A stretch of DNA of 64,000 nt from Opitutia bacterium (GCA_003569165.1 BGOI01000009.1:1-64000); one strand, 5' to 3'; numbered from the stretch's first letter, positions 8,983 through 19,063 are shown. The notes: a model not told the origin generated them from the sequence alone. Program-made: numbers and translations.

Positions 8983-9651
8983 ATGTCTGACACCGCCGCC
9001 GCGCACGAAGCGCCTACGTCCACCGGGATTGACCACAAGAAGCTCATCATGTGGCTCTTCTTGGCTTCGGACTGCATGTTCTTCGGGACGCTCATCTCGA
9101 CGCACCTGCTCTACCGTAAGCTCTTCCCCGCCGGCTTCACCGACGCCGAAGGCCACCAGCGCTTCATCCAGAACCTGTTCAACATCGAGCTGACGTCCTT
9201 CTCGACGTTCATCCTGCTGATGTCCTCGTTCCTGATGGCGCTCGCGGTCTCCGCGATGCACAAGGGCCAAATCAAGTCCTTCCGCCGCAATGTTCTGGGT
9301 GTGATCTTCTTCGGGCTGATTTTCTTGGGCTGCCAGGTCTACGAGTTCACCCACTTCTACCACGAAGGCCTGACCATCCAGAATAGCGTCCTCGGGTCGA
9401 CGTTCTACGTCCTGACCGGCACGCACGGTACGCACGTCGCCATCGGCGTACTTTGGCTCATCATGATGTATTTCTACAGCTTCACGGGTAAGCTCGGCGG
9501 CCATATGGGCGCCCTCGACGTCGAAATCGCGGGTCTCTACTGGCACTTCGTCGACATCGTTTGGATCATCATCTTCACGGCGGTCTACCTCGTCGAGTAC
9601 CTCGGGCCGAACGGCATCTGGGGCACGGGTCTCCCGGCTGTCGCCAAGTAA
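8983..9651 (+). CDS. ctaE: Cytochrome c oxidase subunit III
   Basis: Membrane subunit III of the heme-copper oxidase (222 residues, the short caa3 form). Five to six hydrophobic helices are visible, with family segments GTHGTHVAIGVLW and YWHFVDIVWIIIFTAVYL near the end. The N-terminus repeats the DHKKL motif seen in ctaD. It lies 35 bp after ctaD and 15 bp before ctaF, in one operon. Confidence 0.95.
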   Translation: MSDTAAAHEAPTSTGIDHKKLIMWLFLASDCMFFGTLISTHLLYRKLFPAGFTDAEGHQRFIQNLFNIELTSFSTFILLMSSFLMALAVSAMHKGQIKSFRRNVLGVIFFGLIFLGCQVYEFTHFYHEGLTIQNSVLGSTFYVLTGTHGTHVAIGVLWLIMMYFYSFTGKLGGHMGALDVEIAGLYWHFVDIVWIIIFTAVYLVEYLGPNGIWGTGLPAVAK

Positions 9652-9666
9652 CTCATCTTCCCGACC

Positions 9667-10008
9667 ATGTCCTCTTCTCACGAAGCCGCTCTCAGCCCTG
9701 ACTTCCTCGCCGAGGAGGTCCGTCGCTATCACCACTTCATCGTGTTGGCCCTCTGGCTGGCCGTCGTCACCGGCGCCGAGATCGTGCTGATCTTCCTGCC
9801 GATCCCCGTCGCCGCCATCCTCACGATCCTGACCCTCATGTCCGCGGGGAAGTTCTTCGCGGTCATCCTGTGGTTCATGCACCTGATCTACGACAAGCGC
9901 CTGCTCTTCTGGTGCTTCTTCGCTGGCCTGGCACTCGCGTTCGCGACCTATGCCGCGTTGCTCATGCTGTTCTCCGTCGACCGCATCGACACTCGCTGGT
10001 TCAGCTGA
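9667..10008 (+). CDS. ctaF: Cytochrome c oxidase subunit IV family protein
   Basis: A small 113-residue protein with three membrane helices (about 23-45, 49-72 and 78-102) including the family-typical KFFAVILWFMHL segment. Subunit IV stabilises the caa3 complex. It follows ctaE by 15 bp and ends just before a strong terminator, closing the core oxidase transcript. Confidence 0.88.
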   Translation: MSSSHEAALSPDFLAEEVRRYHHFIVLALWLAVVTGAEIVLIFLPIPVAAILTILTLMSAGKFFAVILWFMHLIYDKRLLFWCFFAGLALAFATYAALLMLFSVDRIDTRWFS

Positions 10009-10030
10009 GCCCAGCGCTGATCGCCTGACG

Positions 10031-10057
10031 AAGGCCTCCGCTTAAGCGGAGGCCTTT
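10031..10057 (+). terminator. Rho-independent terminator after ctaF
   Basis: AAGGCCTCCGC pairs with GCGGAGGCCTT around a TTAA loop and is followed by five T. It separates the structural subunits from ctaG, suggesting attenuated or separate expression of ctaG. Confidence 0.9.
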
Positions 10058-10097
10058 TTCGTGCCCACGCTTGCGGGTCAGCCGACCTCGGCTTCAT

Positions 10098-10889
10098 ATG
10101 CAAGGGATGAGTATCCCCCTCCACTGGCACACGGAGCCGCTGCTTCTGCTCCTGGTCGTGGGTGCGTGCTGGGCTCACGCGCTGATGTGCGGTCCGTTCC
10201 GGGCGCGTTTCCTCCCCGGTCGGACGGAGTATCCCGTCTGGTATGCAGTCCGCTTTCATCTCGGGGTGCTGGTTGCCTACATTGCCGTCGGTTCGCCCCT
10301 GGACCAACTGGGCGAAAGCTTCCTGTTCTGGGCGCACATGCTGCAGCACATGCTGCTGATTTATATCTCCGCGCCCCTCATCGTCACCGGCCTGCCCCCG
10401 GAATTCATCGATGGTTTCCTGCTCGGAGGTCGGCCGCGCCTGGCCCGTGCTCTGCGCGTGCTCACGCACCCGATCACCGGCGGATTGATCTTCACGATGT
10501 GCTTCTCGATGTGGCACTTCCCGGAGCTCTATGAGGCCGCGCTGCGCAGTCGCCCGCTCCACGTGCTCGAGCATTGGTCGATGTTCCTCCCCGCTATCCT
10601 GATGGTCTGGCCGCTGTTCTCCCTGTCGGCCCTGCTGCCGCGCATCGGCTACGGCCAAGCGATGTTCTACTGCTTCGCCTTGATGATCGCCGACCTACCC
10701 ATCTGGGCGGTACTCATCTTCGGCGACCACCCCATCTACGAGACCTACCGGCTCGCCCCGCGCATCAGCGAGCTTTCCGCCTCGGCTGACATGATCCTAG
10801 GAGCCGTCGTCATGAAGGGATTCAACGAGGTCTTTGCCCTCGGCTGCATGGCGTACGCCTTCTACGCGTGGTACCAGCGCGACCGCTGA
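10098..10889 (+). CDS. ctaG: Cytochrome c oxidase assembly factor CtaG (caa3 type)
   Basis: A polytopic membrane protein of about 263 residues with some seven hydrophobic helices. Family features include HWHTEP near the start, MLQHMLLIYISAPLIVTGLP, MWHFPELYEAAL and LEHWSMF. Members are needed for caa3 oxidase assembly, probably copper insertion at CuB. ATGs at 10098 and 10107 are equally likely starts; an earlier in-frame ATG at 10071 lies too close to the terminator. Downstream of the oxidase genes and convergent with the LptF/G-like gene. Confidence 0.9.
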   Translation: MQGMSIPLHWHTEPLLLLLVVGACWAHALMCGPFRARFLPGRTEYPVWYAVRFHLGVLVAYIAVGSPLDQLGESFLFWAHMLQHMLLIYISAPLIVTGLPPEFIDGFLLGGRPRLARALRVLTHPITGGLIFTMCFSMWHFPELYEAALRSRPLHVLEHWSMFLPAILMVWPLFSLSALLPRIGYGQAMFYCFALMIADLPIWAVLIFGDHPIYETYRLAPRISELSASADMILGAVVMKGFNEVFALGCMAYAFYAWYQRDR

Positions 10890-10895
10890 TCGTCC

Positions 10896-12041
10896 TTAGT
10901 GGCGGGAGGCGCGACGCAGGAGAGTCCAAGCCAGGCCGACGACCACGACGTTCGGCAACCAGATCAGTAGGTCGGGCCTTAGGTCCGGGTCCTTCACGTA
11001 GGCGGCCATTGAGGTCAGCAGATAATAGGTGAGGGCGACGCCGAGGGCGATGGCCGCGTTGACGAACGTCTCGGAGCGGCCCACGCGCACGGCCAGCGGC
11101 ACCGCCAAGAAGGCGAGCGAGAAGACCGAGAAGGCGCTGGCGAGGTGCGACATCAGCTGCGTCTCGGCCAGCATCTGACCCTGCTCCTTCTCCTTGCGCG
11201 TGGCGTTCGGCGCCACTTGCCAGCCTTTATCCATGGCGTCGAGGAGCTCCGAGGTAGTGAGCCAGCGGAGCTTGCGCTGGAAGTTTTCGCCGTCCTTGAA
11301 GACGCCCGACGCCGCGAACTCGAGGGAGGTCGTCCGGGCTTGGATGAACGAGGACGGGCTGGCGAAGGTCTCGTCACCAGGCTGGCGCTTCTCCAGGCGG
11401 GCATCGGTCAACTCTACCCGAAGGATGCCTTCACCCTTGCTGTTGAGGCTAGGAGCGAGGCGTGCTTCGCGGGCATGAACGGTCTGCGTGAGGCGGCCGC
11501 GCTCATCGACGCTCCAGAGCCAGAAGTCACGGAGAACCTCGCCATCGCGTTCGGCGGCGCGGATCACCATGCCGGGAAACTGCCGGTTGAGTTTACCCGG
11601 CACGATGACCGAAGCGGGGTTGTCCTTCGCAGACCCCAGCAGCAGGCGGCGATATTCAGTGTTAGCGGAAGGGGCGACCTCGAGGTTGAGCCACGCGGAG
11701 AGCAGCGCGAGGCCGGCGGCGAGGAGGAGGGCCGGGCGGGCAATGCGTCCGAGGCTGCGCCCACTAGCCTTCATGGCCGTGAGTTCCTGCTGGGAGCTCA
11801 TGCGCCCGAACGCGATGAGTACGCCGGTGAGAAGCCCGAGCGGTAGCGCATAGGGGAGCACGCCGGGAATGAGCAAGCCGACGAGTTCAAGTCCTTCCCA
11901 GCCACTGACGCGCCCGCTGGCAATCGCGCTCGAGACCTGCGAAAGGATATTGCCTGCGACCAACACGAACACGAACGCGCCCGTGGCGGCCCCGCCGGTG
12001 ACGGCGGTTTCGGTCAGGACGTGGCGGTCGAGGAGGCGCAC
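10896..12041 (-). CDS. LptF/LptG-family (YjgP/YjgQ) permease
   Basis: A 381-residue membrane protein with N- and C-terminal helix pairs around a large periplasmic domain, the layout of the LptF/LptG subunits that extract lipopolysaccharide from the inner membrane. Visible family features: GTG start giving MRLLDRHVL, LIPGVLPYALPLGLLTGVLIAFGRMSSQQELTAMKASG, and PLAVRVGR near the C-terminus. A GTG ten codons further upstream is possible, but the chosen start matches the family. It is the last gene of the moxR/bat transcription unit, 45 bp after batE. Which of LptF or LptG it is cannot be decided here. Confidence 0.85.
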   Translation of the reverse strand: MRLLDRHVLTETAVTGGAATGAFVFVLVAGNILSQVSSAIASGRVSGWEGLELVGLLIPGVLPYALPLGLLTGVLIAFGRMSSQQELTAMKASGRSLGRIARPALLLAAGLALLSAWLNLEVAPSANTEYRRLLLGSAKDNPASVIVPGKLNRQFPGMVIRAAERDGEVLRDFWLWSVDERGRLTQTVHAREARLAPSLNSKGEGILRVELTDARLEKRQPGDETFASPSSFIQARTTSLEFAASGVFKDGENFQRKLRWLTTSELLDAMDKGWQVAPNATRKEKEQGQMLAETQLMSHLASAFSVFSLAFLAVPLAVRVGRSETFVNAAIALGVALTYYLLTSMAAYVKDPDLRPDLLIWLPNVVVVGLAWTLLRRASRH

Positions 12042-12086
12042 GTCAGCATCCAAGCCGAGCCGGCCCCGCACTCCAAGGCGAAAGGC

Positions 12087-12848
12087 TCAGGGCGCCGCCT
12101 TCTGGTCCAAGTCGGCCGGGAGTCCTGCGCCGCGGACGGTCTCGATCTCGCCGGCGCGCAGCCAGCCGGTCTTGCCGTCGGCGGTAGTCACGCGGACATG
12201 TCCGTTGAAGGGGCGGCCGGTCCGGACGACGTCGCCTTCGGCGACGCTGTTCAGGGGTTCGCCGAACTGGGTCGGCGTGAGTCGCAGCGAGATCTCGGTC
12301 TTGCGGACGACTGCCCGGGCGGAAAGTACGCGGCAGCCCCATAGCCCGGGGATGCAGAGGACGAGCAGGGTTAGCGAGATCACGCGGGCGCGGTGATTGG
12401 CTTCGCTCGCGGTACGGCGGCGGAGGCGCGGGACGACGATGCACAAGAAGGCGACCCAGAAGGAGAGGGTGGCGAGGATGAGCCACACGTCGGCGGTCAG
12501 GAACGCCGCATAGTTCTCGGTCCAGGTGAACGCGGGGCGTTCGGTGCCCCCGGCGTTGAGCGCATGGCGGATGCCTGCGAGCGCGACGGGGTCAAAGGGA
12601 TCCAGCAGCAACGCGCGTTCCCAGCAGACCATCGCGCGTCCCTTACGTCCCAGTCGCCACTCGGCGTTGCCGAGTGCGGAGAGTCGACCGGCGGTGACGC
12701 CTTCCTTGAGGGCTTCCTCCGACCATTTTTCCACGGCGGCCGCGTAATCCCCTTTGGCATAGGCGGTCTCCGCGGCGGAGATCGCGCGGTCCTCGGCGGC
12801 CGCGAGTGATGACACCCAGCAGAGGAGCAGGCTGGCGAGGATTCTCAT
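12087..12848 (-). CDS. batE: BatE-like TPR and SH3-like domain protein
   Basis: A 253-residue protein with a signal peptide, tetratricopeptide-type helices (AAETAYAKGDYAAAVEKW, then about residues 45-95), two membrane helices (about 120-140 and 155-175) and a C-terminal SH3-like domain (AEGDVVRTGR to GKTGWLRAGEIE). This matches the architecture of BatE, the last protein of the Bacteroides aerotolerance-type operon. Its start overlaps the batD stop by 4 bp (ATGA), so the two are translationally coupled. Confidence 0.8.
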   Translation of the reverse strand: MRILASLLLCWVSSLAAAEDRAISAAETAYAKGDYAAAVEKWSEEALKEGVTAGRLSALGNAEWRLGRKGRAMVCWERALLLDPFDPVALAGIRHALNAGGTERPAFTWTENYAAFLTADVWLILATLSFWVAFLCIVVPRLRRRTASEANHRARVISLTLLVLCIPGLWGCRVLSARAVVRKTEISLRLTPTQFGEPLNSVAEGDVVRTGRPFNGHVRVTTADGKTGWLRAGEIETVRGAGLPADLDQKAAP

Positions 12849-14518
12849 AGCAGGGCGAGCAGTCGGCGGACGAGCGCCAGGGCGGCGTCGGCGTCGGCGG
12901 TGGTGTCCGGAGCACCCGCGGCGAAGCGTTCGCCGTAGGCCCGAATGAAGAGGCTATCGAGCAAGGCACGGTCAGCGCCTGGAAGCGCTCGTTCAACATC
13001 GCTCTGGGTCATCGCGGCTTCTTCGGCGCCCAGCAGCGCCGCGCTGCCGACCTGCAGGGCGCGGGCGACGGACAGGGCGAAGCCGTGGTGGTCGCCTTGG
13101 CGGCGAGCGGTAGCGGCGGCGGCGAGCGAAGTGCGTAGGATCGAGCGGGCGCGCCGGCGGATGCGGATTTCCGGGTGGGCCGCCAGGTATCCGAGAGTGA
13201 ACACCCCAGCGGTCAGCACGAGGAGGAGCGTGACCAGGAAGACATTGCCCGACCAGAAGGCCGGCGAAGCCGCGAGCGCCGTGGAAGACGCGCCGACAAA
13301 GAGCGCGGAGGTACGGCGCGGTTCTGGCGGGGCTAAGCCCGTCACGGTTTTTTGTTTCAGACCGGCCGGTGCTGCGGGGTCGGCGGTGATGAGGTCGACT
13401 TTGGCCGGGGCGTTCCCGGTGACGGTGACTTCGATGGGCTTGAACTCGATCCGAGCGAATTGCTTCGTCAGCGGGTCGAAGGTCGAGAAACGAATCGCCG
13501 GCGTGAGTAGCTTGCCCGGCAGGCGCGGGACGAGCGTGTAGGCGAAGAAGCGCTGAGCTTCGGAGCTACGGCGGCGTTCCTGCGCCGGCAGGATATCCCA
13601 TTGCTCATTACTAGGAAGCTCGGGCGTGATCAGGCGGTCGAGGTTGCCCGTGCCGGTGAGGATGGCGCGTAGGCGGATCGGTTCGCCGACTTCGGGCTTA
13701 TCTTTGGAAACCTGCACGGCCTCCGCGGCGAAGGTGCCGATGGCGCCGGACCAGTCGGCGGGGCGGCCGCGCTCGGGCACGTGTGCGACGGTGAGTTTCC
13801 GGCGGAAGGCGAAGGGGCGGTCGCGGCCGCTATTGCTGAAGGGGTTCACCGTGGCGCTTTGGATCAGCATCGTGCCGTTGAGCGCGAGTTCACTCACGCC
13901 TTCGCGGATAGGGGTGAGTTCGAAAGTCGTCTGCATGCCCTGTCCGAGCTCCTCGGGCAGCGGCTGGCGGTCGCCGGTCACGGCAAGGCTGAAACTTTCG
14001 GCCATGGATTCGAGGCCGAAGCTGGCCACGACCGCTTCTTCTTCGCCGCCCCGCATCAGGATTGAGCCGCGGATCAGTTCACCGACGTAGAAGGTGCGGT
14101 CGGGGATGACGAGTTCGGCGCGCGCTTGGGCGGTCCGACGGTAGGCTACGCTATTGCTGACGGTCAGCTTGATCGGCTCCACGGCGATGACCTTGCGCGC
14201 GAAGCGTAGGTTGAAAGCCGGGATGATGTATTCGCCTTCTTGGTCGGGAGCGACGCCGGAGTAGTTGATGGTGGCTTCGTTGGAATCCGAACGGACAATT
14301 TGGCCGGAGAGTCGCAGGGCCATGCCGCGCGGGGGCCGGATTTCCTTCCCCGCCTGCTGCGCGCCGCCGAGGATGACGTCCGACTCGATGATGATTTGGA
14401 GGCGGAAGGGCTGGCCCGGCGCCGTGACGCGCGGGGTGATCTCCCAGCTGACGCGATCCACCGCCCCGGCGGTGAGGCCGAGGAAGAGGGCGAAGCAGAG
14501 GGAGAAGAGGCGACGCAT
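12845..14518 (-). CDS. batD: BatD-like (oxygen tolerance) membrane-anchored protein
   Basis: A 557-residue protein with a signal peptide (about 1-19), repeated beta-rich domains (WEITPRVTAPGQPFRLQI, then IAVEPIKLTVSN and similar) and one C-terminal membrane helix (about 415-440) followed by a cytoplasmic helical tail. This is the BatD/BamD-type architecture. It sits between batC and batE, with start and stop nearly touching (1-bp gap to batC, 4-bp overlap with batE). The exact role is not established; the Bat proteins are thought to form an envelope complex. Confidence 0.85.
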   Translation of the reverse strand: MRRLFSLCFALFLGLTAGAVDRVSWEITPRVTAPGQPFRLQIIIESDVILGGAQQAGKEIRPPRGMALRLSGQIVRSDSNEATINYSGVAPDQEGEYIIPAFNLRFARKVIAVEPIKLTVSNSVAYRRTAQARAELVIPDRTFYVGELIRGSILMRGGEEEAVVASFGLESMAESFSLAVTGDRQPLPEELGQGMQTTFELTPIREGVSELALNGTMLIQSATVNPFSNSGRDRPFAFRRKLTVAHVPERGRPADWSGAIGTFAAEAVQVSKDKPEVGEPIRLRAILTGTGNLDRLITPELPSNEQWDILPAQERRRSSEAQRFFAYTLVPRLPGKLLTPAIRFSTFDPLTKQFARIEFKPIEVTVTGNAPAKVDLITADPAAPAGLKQKTVTGLAPPEPRRTSALFVGASSTALAASPAFWSGNVFLVTLLLVLTAGVFTLGYLAAHPEIRIRRRARSILRTSLAAAATARRQGDHHGFALSVARALQVGSAALLGAEEAAMTQSDVERALPGADRALLDSLFIRAYGERFAAGAPDTTADADAALALVRRLLALL

Positions 14519-14519
14519 C

Positions 14520-15491
14520 TCAGTAATCCTTACCCTTCTTGTCGGTGGGTTTGCCGCCGTTACCGCCCTTGCCGTCTTGGCCGCCAGCGGGCATCTTGCG
14601 TCCGAATTCGTTCTTCAGGCCTTCCAGGGAGCCGCGGGCTTCCTGTTCGGTCATCTTTTTTTCCTCGCCGGGCTTACCCTCCTTGGGGTCGCCCTTGCCT
14701 GACTTCGGCTTCTGCCGCTCAGGAGGGAGGAAATTCTCATCGTCCTCTTCGTCGCCTTCAGCGTTCTGCGGCAACTTGTCGTCCGGGATACGTTTCACGA
14801 GTTCCTGGATCACGGTGCGGAGTTCTTCGAGTTTCTTGCGTTGAGCCTCAATGGCTTCCTCGAGCGCGTTGGTCTCACGTCGCAGGGCGCGGAGTAGCTC
14901 CTCGATGGCGTCAGCGTTCGCCTTGGCCTGCGCGTCGGCTGCATCCAGCTCATGGGCGCCACGGAAATCGCTGACCGAGCGAGTCCAGGTGGCGACGACG
15001 CCGTTGCGCTTGGTGACCATGGCTTCCTCCTTTGGGATGAGCTTCTTGATCGTCCGGAAGGTGCTGATACCGCCGCCGAGCGCGGACGTGGCCGGGACGT
15101 AGTCGGGCTCGCGGCCCTCGGCCTTGGCCTTATCGAGTAACTCAATCTGGTCCTTCATGTCCGAGATATCTGCATCGGCGGCCTCCAGGTAGGAGCGCGC
15201 AATGGAAAGTTCGGTCACGTCGCCAGCGGTCTTGCCGTCGAGCACCGTCTTGCCCTTGCCAAAGCGGACGTGGCCGAGGTTATGCAAGGCGGGCGGGCGC
15301 AAGGGGTCGATGTCACGTCCGAGCGAGGCACGGAGCGCTTCTTCGGCGCCGGCGAGGTCGCCCTCAGCGAGGCGTTGCGTGCCGCGGTTGTGGAGCTCGC
15401 GCGCGTCGAGCTTGGCGAGCTCATCGACGGGAGCCTTGTCGGCCGCGAGGCCGGCCGACATCAGGATGAACAGCGGGAGCAGGTTTCTCAT
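14520..15491 (-). CDS. batC: BatC-like TPR protein
   Basis: A 323-residue protein with a signal peptide (MRNLLPLFILMSAGLAAD), a TPR-like segment (ELHNRGTQRLAEGDLAGAEEAL), a long coiled-coil region around residues 190-240, and a very charged low-complexity C-terminus rich in Lys, Gly, Glu and Pro. It overlaps the batB stop by 4 bp (ATGA at 15488-15491), which fixes the start. Position and domain order fit BatC. Confidence 0.82.
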   Translation of the reverse strand: MRNLLPLFILMSAGLAADKAPVDELAKLDARELHNRGTQRLAEGDLAGAEEALRASLGRDIDPLRPPALHNLGHVRFGKGKTVLDGKTAGDVTELSIARSYLEAADADISDMKDQIELLDKAKAEGREPDYVPATSALGGGISTFRTIKKLIPKEEAMVTKRNGVVATWTRSVSDFRGAHELDAADAQAKANADAIEELLRALRRETNALEEAIEAQRKKLEELRTVIQELVKRIPDDKLPQNAEGDEEDDENFLPPERQKPKSGKGDPKEGKPGEEKKMTEQEARGSLEGLKNEFGRKMPAGGQDGKGGNGGKPTDKKGKDY

Positions 15492-16500
15492 GGCGAGGTG
15501 GTCTTGCGGCGGGTGGAGATGAGCGATTCGAGGACGAGCAGGAGGAGGGCGGCGCCAATGAACCATTCTTCGCGCGGAATGCCGCGACGCCCAGTGCCCT
15601 GTTCGTCGGTGCCGGCTTGGATGGCGAGTCGGAGCGCTTCCATGCCTTCGCCAGCCTGGCCGAGCCGGACAAAGCGACCACCGGCAGCGTCCGCAATCCC
15701 GCCGAGGGTCTTCTCGTCGAGTCGGCTCAAGACTTCCGCGCCGTCCTTATCCTTCAGCGTCTCGATCGAACCTGCAGAGCTGATGACGCGGATCGGCCCG
15801 CCAGAAGGCGTGCCGACGCCCACAGTGTGGACTACGAGGCCCTTGCGCTTGAGCTGCTTGGCCATCTCGATGCCGCCGGCCTCGAGGTCTTCGCCGTCGG
15901 TGAGGATGATGAGGAGCTTACGATTGCGGTTGGAGTAGAAGGCCAGCTCGGCTTCCTCGATCGCGCGGCCGATATCGGTGCCCGCGACTTGGATGCTGCC
16001 GGTGTCAGTCTCCTCGAGGGTGCGGAAGAACGCGTCATAGTCGCGCGTCAGCGGGCATTGCAGGAAGGCCTGGCCGGAGAAGGCGACGAGCCCGACGTTA
16101 CCAGTGCCCTTGCGGCGGATAAAGTTAGCGATGGCGACCTTGGCCCGGGCGAGGCGCGTCGGGCTCATGTCGGCGACGAGCATTGACTTGGAGACGTCGA
16201 GCGCGAAGACCACGTCCTCGGTGGCGCCTTTTTGTTGCGATACTTCCACGCCCAGCGCGGTCCCGCGAAACAGGCGATGAGCAACGCGCAGGCGACCGAA
16301 AGGGCGACGTCCTTCGTGCGGCGACGCACGGAAGAATAACCGGCGGTGAGTCGTTCGAGCAGGCGCGCCGCGGCGAAGCCAGCGAGCCCGCGGCGGCGCC
16401 TGCGCTCCGCCCAGCACAGGGCGACGAAGAGGAGGAGGCCGCTGACGACGGCAATGGTCAGCACCCACGGCTGCTCGAAATGGAAGTCGGCGGTTTCCAT
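15488..16500 (-). CDS. batB: BatB, VWA-domain membrane protein (apparent frameshift)
   Basis: A 337-residue membrane protein when joined: an N-terminal helix (VLTIAVVSGLLLFVALCW), a second helix (LSVACALLIACFAGPRW), a von Willebrand A domain with the metal-binding motif DVSKS and later TDGED, and a C-terminal helix. One missing base near 16252 separates the first 85 residues from the VWA domain; restoring it gives continuous family sequence. It starts 3 bp after the batA stop and overlaps batC. Confidence 0.85.
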
Positions 16501-16503
16501 GGC

Positions 16504-17542
16504 TTAGGGGGAGCGGGGGTGCAGGAGGCCCCAGCCGAGTTCAAGGAGGAGGAGCACCCCGGCGAGGGCGGCCCAGATGAGGCGGTAGTTTTTCGTAGAC
16601 GACGGACTCGCGGATACGCACCTCAGTGCGTTCGAGGCGGTCAATCTCCTCGTAGACGCGGCTTAGCTGATTTTGGTCGAGCGCGCGGTAGAAGCGCCCG
16701 TTAGCGACCTTGGCCATCTTGCCGAGCATCTCGTAGTTGGCCGGGTTGATGGTCTGCATCGGAATCGTCTTACCCAGGACGTCACGATAGAGCTTGCCGT
16801 GCGGTGTCGAAGCGCGGTAGGACGGTGGGCTCATCCTTGCCGAGGCCGATGCAGTACATGCGGATCCCGAGCGCGGCGGCGAGTTCGGCGGCCGGCACAG
16901 GGAGGATGGCCTTGCTCATGTTGTCGTCGCCGTCGGTGAGCAGGATAATAACCTTAGAGCCCTTGCCCTTCGTGTTCTTCATGCGGTCCACGGCCATCGC
17001 CACGGCCTCGCCGATGGCGGTACCAGTCTCCTGGACGATGCCGATGTGCATGCGGTCGATGCCTTTCTCGACCCAGATCTTATTAATCGTGAGCGGGCTC
17101 AGCAGGTACGGCTTGCCGGAGAAGACCACGGCGCCGATGCGGTCATCGGGGCGCTTTGAAAGGAAGTCGTAGATGACGCTCTGACTGGCCTGCCAGCGCG
17201 TGACTTCAGCGCGCGGCGTGCTCATGTCCAAGGCCATCATCGACCACGAAAGGTCGACGACCATCATGATGTCGAGGCCTTCGGTCTCGCGTTCGATTTC
17301 CTTGTTCGCCGTCCGCGGCCCGCGAGGGCGATGACGAGGAGGGCGGCGGTGAGGAGGCGGAGGAAGGCGCGCAGTCGGCCGCTTTGTTCGCGCACGGGCC
17401 GACCGAGGCCATCGAGCAGCGAGGTGTCCGGATAGGTCAGCGCTGCGGCCTTGCCGACGCGTCCGCGTAGCCACGAATAAAGCGGCAGCAGCGCGAGCAG
17501 AAGGAGTGCCCACGGATATTGAAATTCAAAACCGAGTTCCAT
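16504..17542 (-). CDS. batA: BatA, VWA-domain membrane protein (three apparent frameshifts)
   Basis: Joined length 345 residues: MELGFEFQYPWALLLLALLPLYSWLRG start, a second helix ending ALLVIALAGP, then a VWA domain with the MIDAS motif DLSWS and LLTDGDD, and a C-terminal helix. Apparent lesions are one missing base near 17320, one extra base near 16804 and one extra A in an A-run near 16590. The start overlaps the preceding gene's stop by one base (TGATG), and a GGAGG ribosome-binding site lies about 10 bp upstream. Partner of batB in the MoxR-linked complex. Confidence 0.85.
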
Positions 17543-18140
17543 CAGGCGTTGATCCCTCCTAGGCAATGGTGGTGGGCCCGGTAGCGGCGGCGGAACGTCG
17601 AGCGCGGCTGGGCGTGGCTTGGGCGGGACGAGTGGTGCGGTGACGGGACGGGCGAACGTGCGCTGCGCATCCTCGATGCGCTTGGCGGCCTCCCGAATGC
17701 CGGCGATGAGGAGGGACACTTCGAGCGACGCGCCGGCGAACTTCGCGGCGTCAGCGCTCCGGAGCGCGGCGAGCAGTGGCTGGCGGGCCGGCAGGAAGAC
17801 CGGTAGGCCAGCTAGAACTAAGACCAGCTCTTCGGTTGAAAAGCGAGACGGCGGCGCGTGCGTCGGTCGCTGCTAGGTAGACCCGGAGGGCGCGCGTGGC
17901 TTTGGCAATGGCGGCGGGGGCGGGCTCGGCTTCGGCGAGGCGTAGCGCCACGTCGAGTTGGGCGAGTGGAGCCAGCGACGGCGGACCCTTGCGGAGGAAT
18001 TGGCGAAGAGCGACGACGCCGAGAGCAATCAGGCCGAGCGCGATCAAGCCGAGGGCCCAATAGGATTCCCAGGCAGCCGGCGGAATCGTCGGCTTGGGTC
18101 CCTGCAGGACGAACGGGGCTTCTTCGAGGGCGAGGAACAT
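17542..18140 (-). CDS. DUF4381-like membrane protein (apparent frameshifts)
   Basis: About 198 residues when joined. A short N-terminus is followed by one membrane helix (about 27-47) and a helical cytoplasmic part (LDVALRLAEAEPAPAAIAKATRALRVYLAAT). Size, single helix and place between DUF58 and batA fit DUF4381 proteins of bat operons. One extra base near 17843 is clear. The C-terminus is less certain: a second extra base near 17570 would give a stop overlapping the batA ATG by one base, exactly as this gene's own start overlaps the DUF58 stop. Without it, the frame stays open into batA. Confidence 0.65.
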
Positions 18141-19048
18141 CAGCGGCGGCGCCGGCGGCGTTCGAAGAAACGGGAAAGGGTGGGGGCGACGGAATCCTCG
18201 GCGTCGAGTCGAGCTACATCCATCCCGGCGCGGGCTAGGCCGGCGGCGGTCTCGGCGAGGCGGGCTTCGGCGTTGGCGGCGAAGGTCCGGCGGATGCGCT
18301 CCGACCCGGTGTCGACTTCGCGAATCTCGCCGGTCTCGGCGTCTTGTAGGGCGACCACCCCGACGTCGGGCAGCACGCGTTCGCGCGCATCGACCAGTTG
18401 GACGCACGCGGTGTCATGGCGCGCGTTGAGTTCGCCCAGCGCGGCGGCCATGGCGTCGGCGCCTTCGGGACCGGCGAGGAAATCGGAGACTACGAAGACC
18501 ATCGAGCGGCGTTTGAGCGCGCGGCCTAAGCGGCGCATCGGCGACGCGAAGGAAGTGCGGCGCGAGACGGCCTGGAATTCGAGCACGTCGCGGATGAGGC
18601 GGAGGACGTGGCGGCGGCCCTTCTTCGGACTCACCCAGAGTTCCTCCCGGTCGGTGAAGAGCAGTAGGCCGACCTTGTCGCCCGCCTTGAGCGCGGAGAC
18701 GGCGAGGCAGGCGGCGACATCGGCCGCACGTTCGCGGATGGTCGCTTCGCCGGAACCGAAAGAGGACGAGCCCGAAATATCGACCGCGATCACCATGGTG
18801 AGTTCGCGCTCCTCACGGTAAAGCCGGATGAACGGCTTCCCGGTGCGCGCGGTCACGTTCCAATCCATCGAGCGCACGTCGTCGCCCGGGACGTACTCGC
18901 GCAGTTCTTCAAAATCCGTACCGCGGCCCTTGAAGCGCGAGAGGTAGGCGCCGACCATCGCGTCGTTGACCGCACGCGTGGCGACGATCTCGACGCGCTG
19001 GGCGCGGCGGAGAGTCTCCTGCGGGTGGGTCGGGACGGGCTGGGCCAC
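18140..19048 (-). CDS. DUF58 protein (VWA-like) of the MoxR/Bat operon
   Basis: A 302-residue soluble protein with the DUF58 signature (RGTDFEELREYVPGDDVR, then DWNVTARTG) and a MIDAS-type DISGS motif, the usual partner of MoxR ATPases. It starts with GTG at 19048, 15 bp after moxR, and ends with a TGA sharing one base with the next ATG. The C-terminal run of arginines is unusually basic. Confidence 0.9.
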   Translation of the reverse strand: MAQPVPTHPQETLRRAQRVEIVATRAVNDAMVGAYLSRFKGRGTDFEELREYVPGDDVRSMDWNVTARTGKPFIRLYREERELTMVIAVDISGSSSFGSGEATIRERAADVAACLAVSALKAGDKVGLLLFTDREELWVSPKKGRRHVLRLIRDVLEFQAVSRRTSFASPMRRLGRALKRRSMVFVVSDFLAGPEGADAMAAALGELNARHDTACVQLVDARERVLPDVGVVALQDAETGEIREVDTGSERIRRTFAANAEARLAETAAGLARAGMDVARLDAEDSVAPTLSRFFERRRRRR

Positions 19049-19063
19049 GGTCGCCGGGATTGC